Shown here piece by piece: positions 15,117-23,797 of a DNA stretch of 27,993 nucleotides. Position 1 is the stretch's first letter; the number at the start of each line of letters is the position of its first letter. A program made the position numbers and the translations under genes. The notes beneath the pieces were generated by a model that saw only the letters and a program-made list of their open reading frames with translations, did not search any database and was not told the origin of the DNA. The stretch comes from Parachlamydiales bacterium. GTDB lineage: Bacteria > Chlamydiota > Chlamydiia > Chlamydiales > JAJFMK01. The DNA lies in contig JAGVKY010000167.1 in NCBI GenBank assembly GCA_020050175.1, forward strand, positions 1 through 27,993, given 5' to 3'.

Positions 15117-18100
15117 ATGGCTAGTTCAACTGGTGGAATGGGGGGGCCTAAAGTTCCCGATGAGATTAATGATATCTATCTTCGCTGGCTCACTTATGCC
15201 GATAAAAATGGGGGGGAGAGGGCAGCAATAGAAAAACTCAATGACACAGAACAAAAAGTTGTCACCATTGCTATTAACGCACTCAAACAAAGTTTTAAAA
15301 CTCCTCCTAAGATGGAAGGGGAAGAAATCATTCGTGCCTACCAAGGGGATACAATTGAAAAATTAAAAGCGAAGCTAGGTTCCGAAAAAGCTGTTGTCAC
15401 GAATCTTCCTCAACGAGTTGATAAAAGTTGGCAAGATATTTATCCCATTCGAATTATCCAGCAACACTACACATATATTCCCGAACATGACGCTCAGTTT
15501 GCCACTTTAAATGAACATTTAATGAAAGGTCAAATTCAAACATTTGGGCAATTTCTCAATGCATGGCAGCAATGGCGAGGCACCCTTGTCGGTGAAACCA
15601 GAAAGATTGCAGAAGATACATTTGCCGATCTTTTTGCAAAAGATTTAGATCGCTGGTTAGAAAATGCCGACCAACCGTTAACACAATCTGAAAAAGTGAT
15701 GCTAATCACTAAACTTTCTTCAGTTAAAACAAGATTGGAAATTTTTATCTCTAATCAGTTGAGTCGAGGTCTTTCGAAAGCTGATGAAAGCGCTATCAAA
15801 AAGGCTGGAATTGGAAAATCAGAACTCACCAAAAAAGAGACAAAAGAGAGAATAAGATTAAACGAAAAGGTTTGGGATGATGCCAACTACATCCTTTTCC
15901 CTGTAAAAAAAGTTCTAGAGCAAGCCGTGGTCAATCAAGCAACCGGAACTCCTCTTAGCCACAGAGAAAAGCTCGTTATTAGCCTTCTAAATACTTTAGA
16001 ACGAAATAATAATTCCAAAACAAACAATTTAATTTTCAAAATCCTCAGAATTTTACATGAGAGAAGAGTCGACGAAGCTGTCTCTGCTGATTTGAAAGCT
16101 CGATTGCCGAGTAAATACGAAAATGTTCAAGAGGCATTTGAAAAGTTGTTAGCGAGAATCACCGAAGACGATCGAAGTCTCCAAGAAGGGGATATTGGTC
16201 TATTTTTCGAGATATTGCGAGAAACTGATTTATCTCATGATGAGGAAGGAGTGCGATTTTTAATTGCATTAAGCGGCAACTATGAAATAGCCGAAGAAAG
16301 CCTTGAAACTGCTCTAGGAGCCTATCGCTTAATTGGTGATGGAATGCTGACGGACTATTTGTCCCTTGAGACAATCTATATTCCCCACATAAGAGATATC
16401 CATGAAGCAGGCCAATTTTCAAAGGTTGTTACCGATCAAGCGGCGGTGCAAAAACGGGTCTTGGAAATTGAAATGGTCAGATTCGCCAAAAAACAAGTGG
16501 AATTTGAATATTATTTAGAAAGAAATGGCGGCAGTGTTCTGGAAGCATCTAGAGAATTAGTTAGCGACACGATAGAGAATGAGCAACATGGGTTTGAATC
16601 TCTTCCCACATATCTGAAAGAGGCATTCCATAAGTTTGAAGCATTAGAAAAACGAAGCATGATCTGGGCTAAGTATGGAACAGATTTAGGCTCTGGAGCG
16701 GCTGCAGTCTCCTTCGCTCGGTACTATACCCGTTATGCCGATTGGGGTCGCGATCGGTGGATCAATCCCATCACCAAATTACCTTTAGAAGACAAAGATT
16801 TGGATCCAGTTTCCAAACTGCCTAAACGCGATCTAGTCATAGAGGGTAAGGCTGTACAAGTTGGGATGAAGGCCTCTTTCAGAAATGCTTTGAATGCTCT
16901 AGAAAAGGCAAGAAAACTTGGCGCGCCAGAGGCCAATGGAGCTATTGCTGAGCTTTTAGTCCAAAGGTATGGAGCTGAAAAAAGAATTTATCACAAACTT
17001 AACCGTCAGCTTGATGCGGTTAATGACCAGATTGGGCTGGATAGTGACAGAGAAGAATTAGTCAAACTAAGGAACAGTCTAACTGCTCAAATGGAAGAAG
17101 TCGGGAAAAATGTTGCTGAATTAAGAAAATTCACTGTTGATTTTTGCATAAAAAAGAATATCCCTCGGTTGCATGATCTCGCACTCCATGGCTCTATAGA
17201 GGCAGGAGTGGAAATGGTGAAGAAGCTGGAGTACATGTATTACAAATCTCCTTGGAGATTTGCAGCCCCTGAACCTTCCCTCGTTGATATCCAAGTGTTG
17301 ACCACTTTAGCTCTGATGGATGTAGACGGCGCTAAAGATTTGCTTTCAAGATTATGGAAAAGTTATCCAAAGAGTATCGATCTTAGCCTTGCTCATCAAC
17401 TTGTTAAACAGGGGACGATCGGTGATGCAGGAAGAGGATTTACATCCGAGGTTGCCCTGGAGTGTATCCACATGGCGGCAAGTGGTTTGCACAATTTAGC
17501 AAGAGAGCCGTTAGTTCCTGATTTGGAACATAGGTATAAGCAATCTGGTGGTAATTTTGGCGATCTCAAAGATATTGGCGATCCAGATCAAGGGTACTTT
17601 TATCAGACCTATGTAGCTAAACTTAAAAATAACTTGGGAGGAGCTCAAGCATCAACTCTTGAGCACGACGGAGAAAAAGTCATGTCAGCCCACCGGAAAT
17701 TAGCTAGGCGCTTTCCTCCAGTCGACTATTCAAAAGTGTCACAACCTCCAACCCCAGTTGAATCTCGAACTTCTTCGCAAGATTCTCAACTTACAGCTAG
17801 TTCAGACTCCTCCTCTACACTAGGTACAGGCGATGCCTATCCAGTAAATGGGCGAATGACGGAAGAACTTGATACCGTTGTAACTTCTGGCATAGCAGCA
17901 GAACCCGTAGAAGCACCGAAGCCTGGAGCTTCCATTCTTTTAGGAGAAGAACCCGATATACATTCTCTTGCCAGCCTAGCTGATGGAACTGTAACAGCAG
18001 ATGGAGCGGCTGAAAAAAGTTTGACCCCTCGTTTTTGGGATCATTTAGCCTCTTTTTGGAATTTTATAAGCACTCCGTTTAGGGCAAAACCTGATTTGGT

Positions 18101-20675
18101 GTTTGGAACGGAAAGACTAAAAGCTATTGGGGAGCAAGAGCTTCTCCACAATGTTAACTCTGTAGTCATTGAAGCAATTGGAAGAGGGGATTGGAATTCG
18201 CTGGTTGTTGAACTACGCCGACGAGATCCAAATCGAGCACAACAATTTTATGAGTTGGTAAAAGAAATTAGTACTTCCCCTAATAGAATTAATCCGCAAA
18301 TGCTTGCAAGACAACTTCGACTTCATCTCTTTGGTGAGCATGAGCATGATTTACAAAATCCCAGCCTAATGCCTAGTAATCTTCAAAATATTGTTGAGAA
18401 AGCTATTGATAGAATAAATAATGCCAAGATCTCCCTTAGGATAAAAGAAGGATTAAAAGCAGAATTAGAAGCTTTATATTTTGGAAAGGTACTGATAGTA
18501 AATAGAAGTGAAATTTTTCTTGTAGTCAATAAATTACTAAACGATAATTCTTTGGCAAATGACCTCACAAATATTCTTTGGTCACCAAGTTACACCGAAC
18601 TAACACAAAAAATCATAGAAGGTCGAGCTGGCATCATTAAAGCCTTTGAGAAGCCTGCCGTCGAAGTAGGCATGGAAGATTATGAAGCCCCAGCTCTTGC
18701 CTCTTCGGGATCTCAACAACTTCTTCAAGATGGCGTTACACCACCCGGACCTGAAGAAGATTTAGCGGACGGCCTTGACCTTGAAGCCCTCACGTCGTTT
18801 GCGGGCCGTGCTGCAGGGGGTCCAGACTTGCTGGGAGACGAAAAGCTAGTCCTCCGTAGTACAAATCCAGAAATTCCTGTTACTGCAGTAGAAAATCTTG
18901 ACCAGCGTTCAGTGATTGATCGGTTTCTTCTCACACCCCGTCATGTAACAGAACTTTTAAAGAAATTTGCTCCTGGGATTGCTTCCGAAGAATCTGCTAC
19001 AGCTCTTGGATTAGCCGCTTCCAACCAACGGACACTACTTGAAGCCGAAGGAAAAATTCAAGACGCCATCAATAAGGCTATGGCTGTTCACTACAATTCT
19101 CATTACCAGGTGGATATAGATAAAATAGTTGCTGAGCATCTACAAGCCCATCCAGGTGATGATCCAGAAAAGATTAGAGTAGAAGCTAAAAACATTGTTG
19201 ATAAAAAAATGGAGACAGTTAGGAAGGATGTAGAGAGGCTACAGAGGAAAGACTTTAGTAAAAACCGCAAATTTTCAGCAGATCCTACCTATCTAAGGAA
19301 ATTATTGGCATTGCCAGAAAAGCTTTATGGAGCTGCTAATAAGCATTTAAAAAAGAGTGAAAAAGTTGAAGCTCTTTTAGTTCTTCAAATGGCAAGAATT
19401 GCCTTAAACGAAATACGTCGAGTCTCTAAAGACCCTAATGTTGCAAAAAAAGTGCAACAAGAATGGGAAAGAAAATATGCTTTGACTGTGGCTACGTCTT
19501 TACTTTTAGGTGTTGATGAGTTGTTAAGGCCCCCTGAGAATCAATTAGTCCCCATACGAGATGAAGCAAAAATAGAAAGAGCGAAAGGCATCTTGTATGA
19601 GACCAAGGCCATTTTAGACGAGTTATCAGGGCCTAAGGCAGAAGAGCTGAGGAAAAATTGGAATCTGAGGTACATAAAACTCGATGAAATTTTCTTAAGT
19701 GGAATAGAAAAAAAATCACAGAATGTAGAGGTTAAACCTTCCCCTCACCTTCAAGGGGTCTTTGATCGTTATAAAGCAGCTATTCCAAAGGTCCAGGAGT
19801 TTATCAAGCTAGGAGACAAGCTCGTTGAGGAGGCTACGAAACAAGGTAAGATTCGGAATGTCTTTGGGATTGAATCACAAGATCCAGCTGAAGCTGAGAA
19901 ACTAAGAGCAGAGGCTGGCCGGTATGGGAGTTTTAAAGGTCTGTTTGGAGAAGGTGCTTATTCGCTCTTTGATACCTTACTAGATATACCAGCTGAGATG
20001 CGGCCTCTAGCAACAGTGCAAGCTATTAGCGATGATCAAATTGCTGAAGGGAAGTTTCCGAAGCCAAAAAATTATTCCGCTGTTTCTGCCATTAATGAAG
20101 CCATTAATACAGAAAAAGTGCATCTAGAAACTTTATATGGCGGCTATCAAATGCTTTCCTCTCTGCGAAATGAGGTAAAGGAAGAAGATAAAGCTCTTTT
20201 AGAAACCCTTTTAGAGGGTTACCAAAGGATGATAGAGCTGCATGAAGGGTTTTTCAAACTGCTCACCCCAGAACCTATTCCTTCTGAGGGTTATCCACCG
20301 GCTCAAGCTCTTGAAAACATTGCCCTAGCCTTTCAAAGCCCTCTTTTCAAGGAGATGGTTGAATTTGATGCCAGGATGAGCAAATTAAATAATTTTGCTC
20401 AATCTGCTTTGGGCAAATATCCCCTTTCTGAGGCTGTAAAGCAGAAACTTCTTCCTGATCGCAAAACTAATCAGATAGGAACTGCTTCACTCTTCGATCG
20501 TTTAATTACCGTTACTCAAAGACCCCCAAGATACAGATCACTAGTTGAGACACTGATAAAAGAGGTCAGAGACAGTGATATCGCAAACCCTAAGGTTAAA
20601 GGGGACTTAAACACATCGCTAGATATCATTAAGTCTTCAGTCTCTGATTTTAACGCTTACGAAGGTCGCTTTTAA
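15117..20675 (+). CDS. Giant helical protein with C-terminal RhoGEF (Dbl-homology) domain; candidate host-directed effector
   Basis: A 1852-residue protein. ATG 15117 is chosen because GAGGA lies 8 nt upstream; an in-frame TTG 18 nt earlier lacks this. The N-terminus is Ser/Thr/Gly-rich and flexible, as in many type III secretion substrates. Residues ~20-870 are charged and helical with no domain I recognise; ~872-968 is a Ser/Thr/Pro-rich linker; ~970-1177 is helical; ~1178-1256 is a Gly/Pro/Glu-rich linker; ~1260-1655 is helical. Residues 1656-1852 read as a Dbl-homology domain: CR1 INTEKVHLETL (Glu 1666 at the invariant position), CR2 YQRMIELHEGFFKLL, and CR3 LITVTQRPPRYRSLVETLI (Gln1801-Arg1802, Arg1805-Tyr1806). 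No PH domain follows and there is no clear transmembrane span. DH domains load Rho-family GTPases with GTP, so a role in host actin control is inferred. Base composition looks more AT-rich than clpC. Ends 3 bp from the convergent HTH-EIIA gene. Confidence 0.9.
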   Translation: MASSTGGMGGPKVPDEINDIYLRWLTYADKNGGERAAIEKLNDTEQKVVTIAINALKQSFKTPPKMEGEEIIRAYQGDTIEKLKAKLGSEKAVVTNLPQRVDKSWQDIYPIRIIQQHYTYIPEHDAQFATLNEHLMKGQIQTFGQFLNAWQQWRGTLVGETRKIAEDTFADLFAKDLDRWLENADQPLTQSEKVMLITKLSSVKTRLEIFISNQLSRGLSKADESAIKKAGIGKSELTKKETKERIRLNEKVWDDANYILFPVKKVLEQAVVNQATGTPLSHREKLVISLLNTLERNNNSKTNNLIFKILRILHERRVDEAVSADLKARLPSKYENVQEAFEKLLARITEDDRSLQEGDIGLFFEILRETDLSHDEEGVRFLIALSGNYEIAEESLETALGAYRLIGDGMLTDYLSLETIYIPHIRDIHEAGQFSKVVTDQAAVQKRVLEIEMVRFAKKQVEFEYYLERNGGSVLEASRELVSDTIENEQHGFESLPTYLKEAFHKFEALEKRSMIWAKYGTDLGSGAAAVSFARYYTRYADWGRDRWINPITKLPLEDKDLDPVSKLPKRDLVIEGKAVQVGMKASFRNALNALEKARKLGAPEANGAIAELLVQRYGAEKRIYHKLNRQLDAVNDQIGLDSDREELVKLRNSLTAQMEEVGKNVAELRKFTVDFCIKKNIPRLHDLALHGSIEAGVEMVKKLEYMYYKSPWRFAAPEPSLVDIQVLTTLALMDVDGAKDLLSRLWKSYPKSIDLSLAHQLVKQGTIGDAGRGFTSEVALECIHMAASGLHNLAREPLVPDLEHRYKQSGGNFGDLKDIGDPDQGYFYQTYVAKLKNNLGGAQASTLEHDGEKVMSAHRKLARRFPPVDYSKVSQPPTPVESRTSSQDSQLTASSDSSSTLGTGDAYPVNGRMTEELDTVVTSGIAAEPVEAPKPGASILLGEEPDIHSLASLADGTVTADGAAEKSLTPRFWDHLASFWNFISTPFRAKPDLVFGTERLKAIGEQELLHNVNSVVIEAIGRGDWNSLVVELRRRDPNRAQQFYELVKEISTSPNRINPQMLARQLRLHLFGEHEHDLQNPSLMPSNLQNIVEKAIDRINNAKISLRIKEGLKAELEALYFGKVLIVNRSEIFLVVNKLLNDNSLANDLTNILWSPSYTELTQKIIEGRAGIIKAFEKPAVEVGMEDYEAPALASSGSQQLLQDGVTPPGPEEDLADGLDLEALTSFAGRAAGGPDLLGDEKLVLRSTNPEIPVTAVENLDQRSVIDRFLLTPRHVTELLKKFAPGIASEESATALGLAASNQRTLLEAEGKIQDAINKAMAVHYNSHYQVDIDKIVAEHLQAHPGDDPEKIRVEAKNIVDKKMETVRKDVERLQRKDFSKNRKFSADPTYLRKLLALPEKLYGAANKHLKKSEKVEALLVLQMARIALNEIRRVSKDPNVAKKVQQEWERKYALTVATSLLLGVDELLRPPENQLVPIRDEAKIERAKGILYETKAILDELSGPKAEELRKNWNLRYIKLDEIFLSGIEKKSQNVEVKPSPHLQGVFDRYKAAIPKVQEFIKLGDKLVEEATKQGKIRNVFGIESQDPAEAEKLRAEAGRYGSFKGLFGEGAYSLFDTLLDIPAEMRPLATVQAISDDQIAEGKFPKPKNYSAVSAINEAINTEKVHLETLYGGYQMLSSLRNEVKEEDKALLETLLEGYQRMIELHEGFFKLLTPEPIPSEGYPPAQALENIALAFQSPLFKEMVEFDARMSKLNNFAQSALGKYPLSEAVKQKLLPDRKTNQIGTASLFDRLITVTQRPPRYRSLVETLIKEVRDSDIANPKVKGDLNTSLDIIKSSVSDFNAYEGRF

Positions 20676-20678
20676 CCT

Positions 20679-21398
20679 CTAAACCTTTTGTTGAAGTGTC
20701 GATTCGAAGGTGCGGACCGAACGGAGGAGGCGGAGTTTGTTCGGTTGCGCCAAAAGGAGAGCGAGAGTTTCGGGTTGGTTGGCTAGGTGGGCGATCTTGG
20801 CTAAGAGATGAAGGTGGCGCTTATCATCCGAGGCAAAGAGAAAGAAGAGGGTGTGGGTGAGTTGGCCATCCAGGGCGCCATATTCAATGGGCTCTTCCAA
20901 AAATAGGACGTTAACGATGTCGATGTTGTCCTCTAGGCGGATTTCGCGTGTATGAGGGACAGCGATTCCGCGGTCAAGAGCTGTTGGCATGAGTTGTTCG
21001 CGGGCTAAGAGAAGTTCAGCTGTTACTTCTGGATCTAATTTGAGGTGGGGACCCATCTCTTTCATGGCTTCACGGATCACCTCTTCTTTTGAGGCGCCGC
21101 CAGGCGCAGTGAGCACGACCCCTTTATTTAAAGCACGGTAGAGACTGAATTGGTTGAGCCCTGGGGATAGAGTTTCCTCTTCGTCGTCATCCATATCGAT
21201 GAGGTACTTTTCAGTTGCCTCTTCTTGGGGCGATTGACCGATCTTTTGGTTCAAAACCCACGCCTCAATTTCCATTGGACTGAAACGGTACTGGTTACCC
21301 AAACGGTAGGCAGGGATTTTACCTTCTGCCAACCACCGTCTCAAAGTGCTCTTAGAGACATTTAATAGCTTCGAAACATCGCCTAACTTAAGATCCAT
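20679..21398 (-). CDS. ptsN: PTS EIIA-type regulator with N-terminal HTH domain
   Basis: A fusion of a MerR/excisionase-like DNA-binding helix-turn-helix (residues ~1-50: LGDVSKLLNVSKSTLRRW, then IPAYRLGNQYRF), an acidic Asp/Glu-rich linker (~55-80) and a fructose/nitrogen-type EIIA domain (~85-239). The phosphorylatable His is His 149 in GIAVPHTRE. Expected to be a phosphorylation-responsive regulator or DNA-bound EIIA, not a sugar importer. The start is ATG 21398 with GGGGA about 4 nt upstream. It is the last gene of the minus-strand run, 27 bp after the other EIIA gene. C. trachomatis has, from memory, the same pair (CT290/CT291) with one HTH-bearing member, which supports the call. No EI or HPr gene is in the window. 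Confidence 0.93.
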   Translation of the reverse strand: MDLKLGDVSKLLNVSKSTLRRWLAEGKIPAYRLGNQYRFSPMEIEAWVLNQKIGQSPQEEATEKYLIDMDDDEEETLSPGLNQFSLYRALNKGVVLTAPGGASKEEVIREAMKEMGPHLKLDPEVTAELLLAREQLMPTALDRGIAVPHTREIRLEDNIDIVNVLFLEEPIEYGALDGQLTHTLFFLFASDDKRHLHLLAKIAHLANQPETLALLLAQPNKLRLLRSVRTFESTLQQKV

Positions 21399-21425
21399 CT
21401 CTTCCCCACGTAAGAAAATGCAAGC

Positions 21426-21884
21426 TTACTTTGCCGTCGCATTGCTTAACAAGTGACAGACCTCTTCAGGCGATTGTGCCTGGAGCAACTGCCGTCTCAT
21501 CGCCTCTCCTTTTAAAGCTCGCGTCAACGAGGAGAGCAATTTTAAGTATTCAGTCTGTTTATCATCAGGTCCTCCAATGAGAAAAACTAATCTCACAGGG
21601 GCTCCATCCAAAGAGTTCCAATGGACCCCTTTAGGCAAGATGGCAACAGCAATAAAAAAATCGTCGCAATCAGGAAGTTTGGCATGAGGGATGGCGACAC
21701 CCATCCCGATTCCTGTTGTCACAATCTTTTCACGGCTCATCACGGCATCGTAAAAATCAACCTTATCGGTAATCTTACCTGCCTCATGAGCTAATCCCAC
21801 AAGTTTTTCAACCACATGATCACGCAAGGTTTCATCACAAAGCATGATAAGAGAGGGTTGAAAATACTTGCTAAATTGAATCAC
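21426..21884 (-). CDS. ptsN: PTS EIIA-Ntr-like protein
   Basis: A stand-alone EIIA domain of 152 residues, the usual length of PtsN. The active-site His is His 67 in GMGVAIPHAK. The downstream HWNSLDGAPVRLVFLIGGPDD stretch matches the second half of the EIIA fold. Role by family: accepts phosphate from an NPr/HPr-like protein and regulates partners by its phosphorylation state. The GTG start at 21884 overlaps the dut stop codon by 4 nt (GTGA), so it is translationally coupled to dut. Paralogue of the HTH-EIIA gene that follows. What it regulates in this organism is unknown. Confidence 0.93.
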   Translation of the reverse strand: MIQFSKYFQPSLIMLCDETLRDHVVEKLVGLAHEAGKITDKVDFYDAVMSREKIVTTGIGMGVAIPHAKLPDCDDFFIAVAILPKGVHWNSLDGAPVRLVFLIGGPDDKQTEYLKLLSSLTRALKGEAMRRQLLQAQSPEEVCHLLSNATAK

Positions 21885-22336
21885 TTAACCATCCCTGTGG
21901 AACCATAGCCGCCAGTTCCTCTTGCCGTCGTTGCCAATTCTTCGAATTGGACAAACTTACCAAAAGAGACCTTTGCCACAACAGCCTGGGCAATTCTCAT
22001 ACCAGGTGTGACAATAAAATTGTCTTTTCCATGGTTGATTAAGATCACTCCAATCTCTCCCCGATAATCAGCATCAATGGTTCCTGGGGTATTAAGTACA
22101 GTCACACCATGCTTTAGAGCAAGGCCGCTCCGCGGACGGACCTGGATTTCGTACCCAAAAGGGATCGCGACCTTTATTCCAGTTGGGATTAAAGCTGTTT
22201 TTCCGGGAGCAATGGTAATAGGCTCGGAAATATGGGCCTTTAAATCGGCTCCCGAAGCTTCTGAAGAAGAGTAAACAGGAAGTGCTGCCTCATCATGGGC
22301 GACAGTTGGGATCAAAATCTCATCAATATCATCCAT
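21881..22336 (-). CDS. dut: dUTP diphosphatase (trimeric dUTPase)
   Basis: Hydrolyses dUTP to dUMP and diphosphate, keeping uracil out of DNA and supplying dUMP. All five motifs of the trimeric family are present in 151 residues: ASGADL (27-32), RPRSGLA (67-73), the TIDADYRGEI segment (86-95) with the catalytic Asp, RIAQAVV (114-120) and the C-terminal GTGGYGSTG (140-148) that closes over the substrate. The start is ATG 22336 with GGAGG 5 nt upstream; the gene overlaps accD by 8 nt and ptsN by 4 nt. Cytosolic. Very secure. Confidence 0.97.
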   Translation of the reverse strand: MDDIDEILIPTVAHDEAALPVYSSSEASGADLKAHISEPITIAPGKTALIPTGIKVAIPFGYEIQVRPRSGLALKHGVTVLNTPGTIDADYRGEIGVILINHGKDNFIVTPGMRIAQAVVAKVSFGKFVQFEELATTARGTGGYGSTGMVK

Positions 22337-23177
22337 GTTTTCCTCCGATTAATAAATTTAGGATTGTTGCGATTTTACTTTTCATTTCAGAGCGGGTGAC
22401 AATGGCGTCAATCATTCCATGCTTAAGTAAAAATTCTGATTTTTGTGCCCCTGGCGGGAGCTTTCGGCCAATTGTTTGTTCAATCACTCTTGGACCTGCA
22501 AAGCAGATCAAAGCGTTAGGCTCAGCTAAAATCACATCGCCAAGAGAAGCAAACGATGCGGTTACCCCTCCTGTTGTGGGATTTGTAAAAACCGAAATGT
22601 AAGGAAGTGAGGCCTCCTGCAATTTGCCTAAGGCAGCTGCAGTTTTGGCCATTTGCATCAGTGATAAAGTCGATTCTTGCATCCTAGCGCCGCCCGATGT
22701 CGAAATGATAATCAACGGTAGGCTATCTTCGATCGCTTTTTCGATAAGGAGAGTGATTTTTTCTCCCACAACAGATCCCATCGAACCTGCCATGAAATTA
22801 AAATCAAGAATAGCCATAGCGACCGGCATTGTTTCTATCGTTCCGAGTCCGGTGAGGACAGCCTCTTCGCTTTTGGCCGCCTCTTTGGCACTTTCCAATC
22901 GTTCTATATAAGGCGTTGTGTCCACAAAGCCTAAGGGGTCGCCAGAAGAGAGGTGACCAAAATGCTCGATAAAACTCCCTTCATCAAGCAGTAAGTCTGC
23001 CCTCTCTTTGGCTGTGAGACGGTAGTGGTAATCACACTTAGGGCAGCAACTTAGATTGCCCTTCAGCTCATTTTCGTGGATCAGCTCCCCACACTGGGTG
23101 CATTTGACCCAACCTGAAAAACCATCTTTTTTGGTGGTTTGGATTTTGATTTTCGGTTTTTGTCGAAAAAGAGCCAT
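22329..23177 (-). CDS. accD: Acetyl-CoA carboxylase carboxyltransferase subunit beta
   Basis: Beta subunit of the carboxyltransferase that makes malonyl-CoA for fatty-acid synthesis; works with AccA, which is not in the window. The 282-residue protein has the N-terminal zinc finger CX2C-X15-CX2C (Cys 26, 29, 45, 48) and the crotonase-like carboxyltransferase fold with ISTSGGARMQES and NPTTGGVTASFA (acyl-CoA and carboxybiotin binding). Length is near the E. coli protein (304). The start is ATG 23177, 8 bp after the sodA stop, with AAAGG 5-6 nt upstream; the 3' end overlaps dut by 8 nt. Same order as in C. trachomatis (dut-accD-sodM) from memory. Confidence 0.97.
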   Translation of the reverse strand: MALFRQKPKIKIQTTKKDGFSGWVKCTQCGELIHENELKGNLSCCPKCDYHYRLTAKERADLLLDEGSFIEHFGHLSSGDPLGFVDTTPYIERLESAKEAAKSEEAVLTGLGTIETMPVAMAILDFNFMAGSMGSVVGEKITLLIEKAIEDSLPLIIISTSGGARMQESTLSLMQMAKTAAALGKLQEASLPYISVFTNPTTGGVTASFASLGDVILAEPNALICFAGPRVIEQTIGRKLPPGAQKSEFLLKHGMIDAIVTRSEMKSKIATILNLLIGGKHG

Positions 23178-23185
23178 TGTGCCCT

Positions 23186-23797
23186 TTAGCCTCCTATTAC
23201 TTTATTGTAGCGATTTTCTACGTCTTTCCAGTTGACGATGCCCCAGATCGCTTTTACATAATCTGCTCGAACGTTTTTGTACTGCAGGTAATAAGCATGT
23301 TCCCAGACATCAATTCCGAGAAGAGGGACAAGTCCTTCCATCACGAGGGGGTCTTGGTTGTTACAGGTCACAATTTTGATGCATTTTTTTTGAGGATGAA
23401 TGCCTAGCCATCCCCATCCTGAACCCTGAATAGCGATAGTTTTTGCACTCATTTCAGAAATAAAATTCTCAAGTGAGCCATATTTTTTATTGAGTTCTAC
23501 TAGGAGGGCTCCTCTGGGCGGCTCGCCTCCCCCTTTTGCTTTAGGGGCAAGATTTTTCCAAAAAATAGAGTGGTTGATATGTCCCCCGCCGTTGAAGCGG
23601 ATCGCTGATTGCAGAGCAATCATCTTAGGGACGTCGTTTTTGGCTTCAGCTTCAGCTAGTTGTTCCAAGGCTATGTTGAGATTGTTGACATAAGCTTGAT
23701 GGTGCTTCTTGTAATGAAGCTCCATTATTTCAGCACTAATCACAGGTTCTAAGGCTGCGAAGTCATAGGGGAGTTCAGGTAGAGTTTGCTTGTCCAT
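23186..23797 (-). CDS. sodA: Manganese superoxide dismutase
   Basis: Converts superoxide to oxygen and hydrogen peroxide in the cytosol; no signal peptide. Metal ligands: His 28, His 76 in INHSIFW, Asp 163 and His 167 in DVWEHAYYLQY. Gln 148 in NNQDP lies where Mn-type enzymes carry the active-site Gln, arguing for manganese. The 203-residue length is normal. The C-terminal half resembles mitochondrial MnSOD, but chlamydial SodM shares this, so it is not a sign of a recent transfer here. The start is ATG 23797; the first 23 nt overlap the end of the lipoyl ligase/transferase gene. Cotranscribed with accD (8-bp gap). Confidence 0.96.
   Translation of the reverse strand: MDKQTLPELPYDFAALEPVISAEIMELHYKKHHQAYVNNLNIALEQLAEAEAKNDVPKMIALQSAIRFNGGGHINHSIFWKNLAPKAKGGGEPPRGALLVELNKKYGSLENFISEMSAKTIAIQGSGWGWLGIHPQKKCIKIVTCNNQDPLVMEGLVPLLGIDVWEHAYYLQYKNVRADYVKAIWGIVNWKDVENRYNKVIGG

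Noticed and set aside
23186..23797. Recent transfer of a mitochondrial MnSOD into this genome
   Set aside because: The similarity to mitochondrial enzymes is shared by chlamydial SodM in general and the gene sits in its conserved place.
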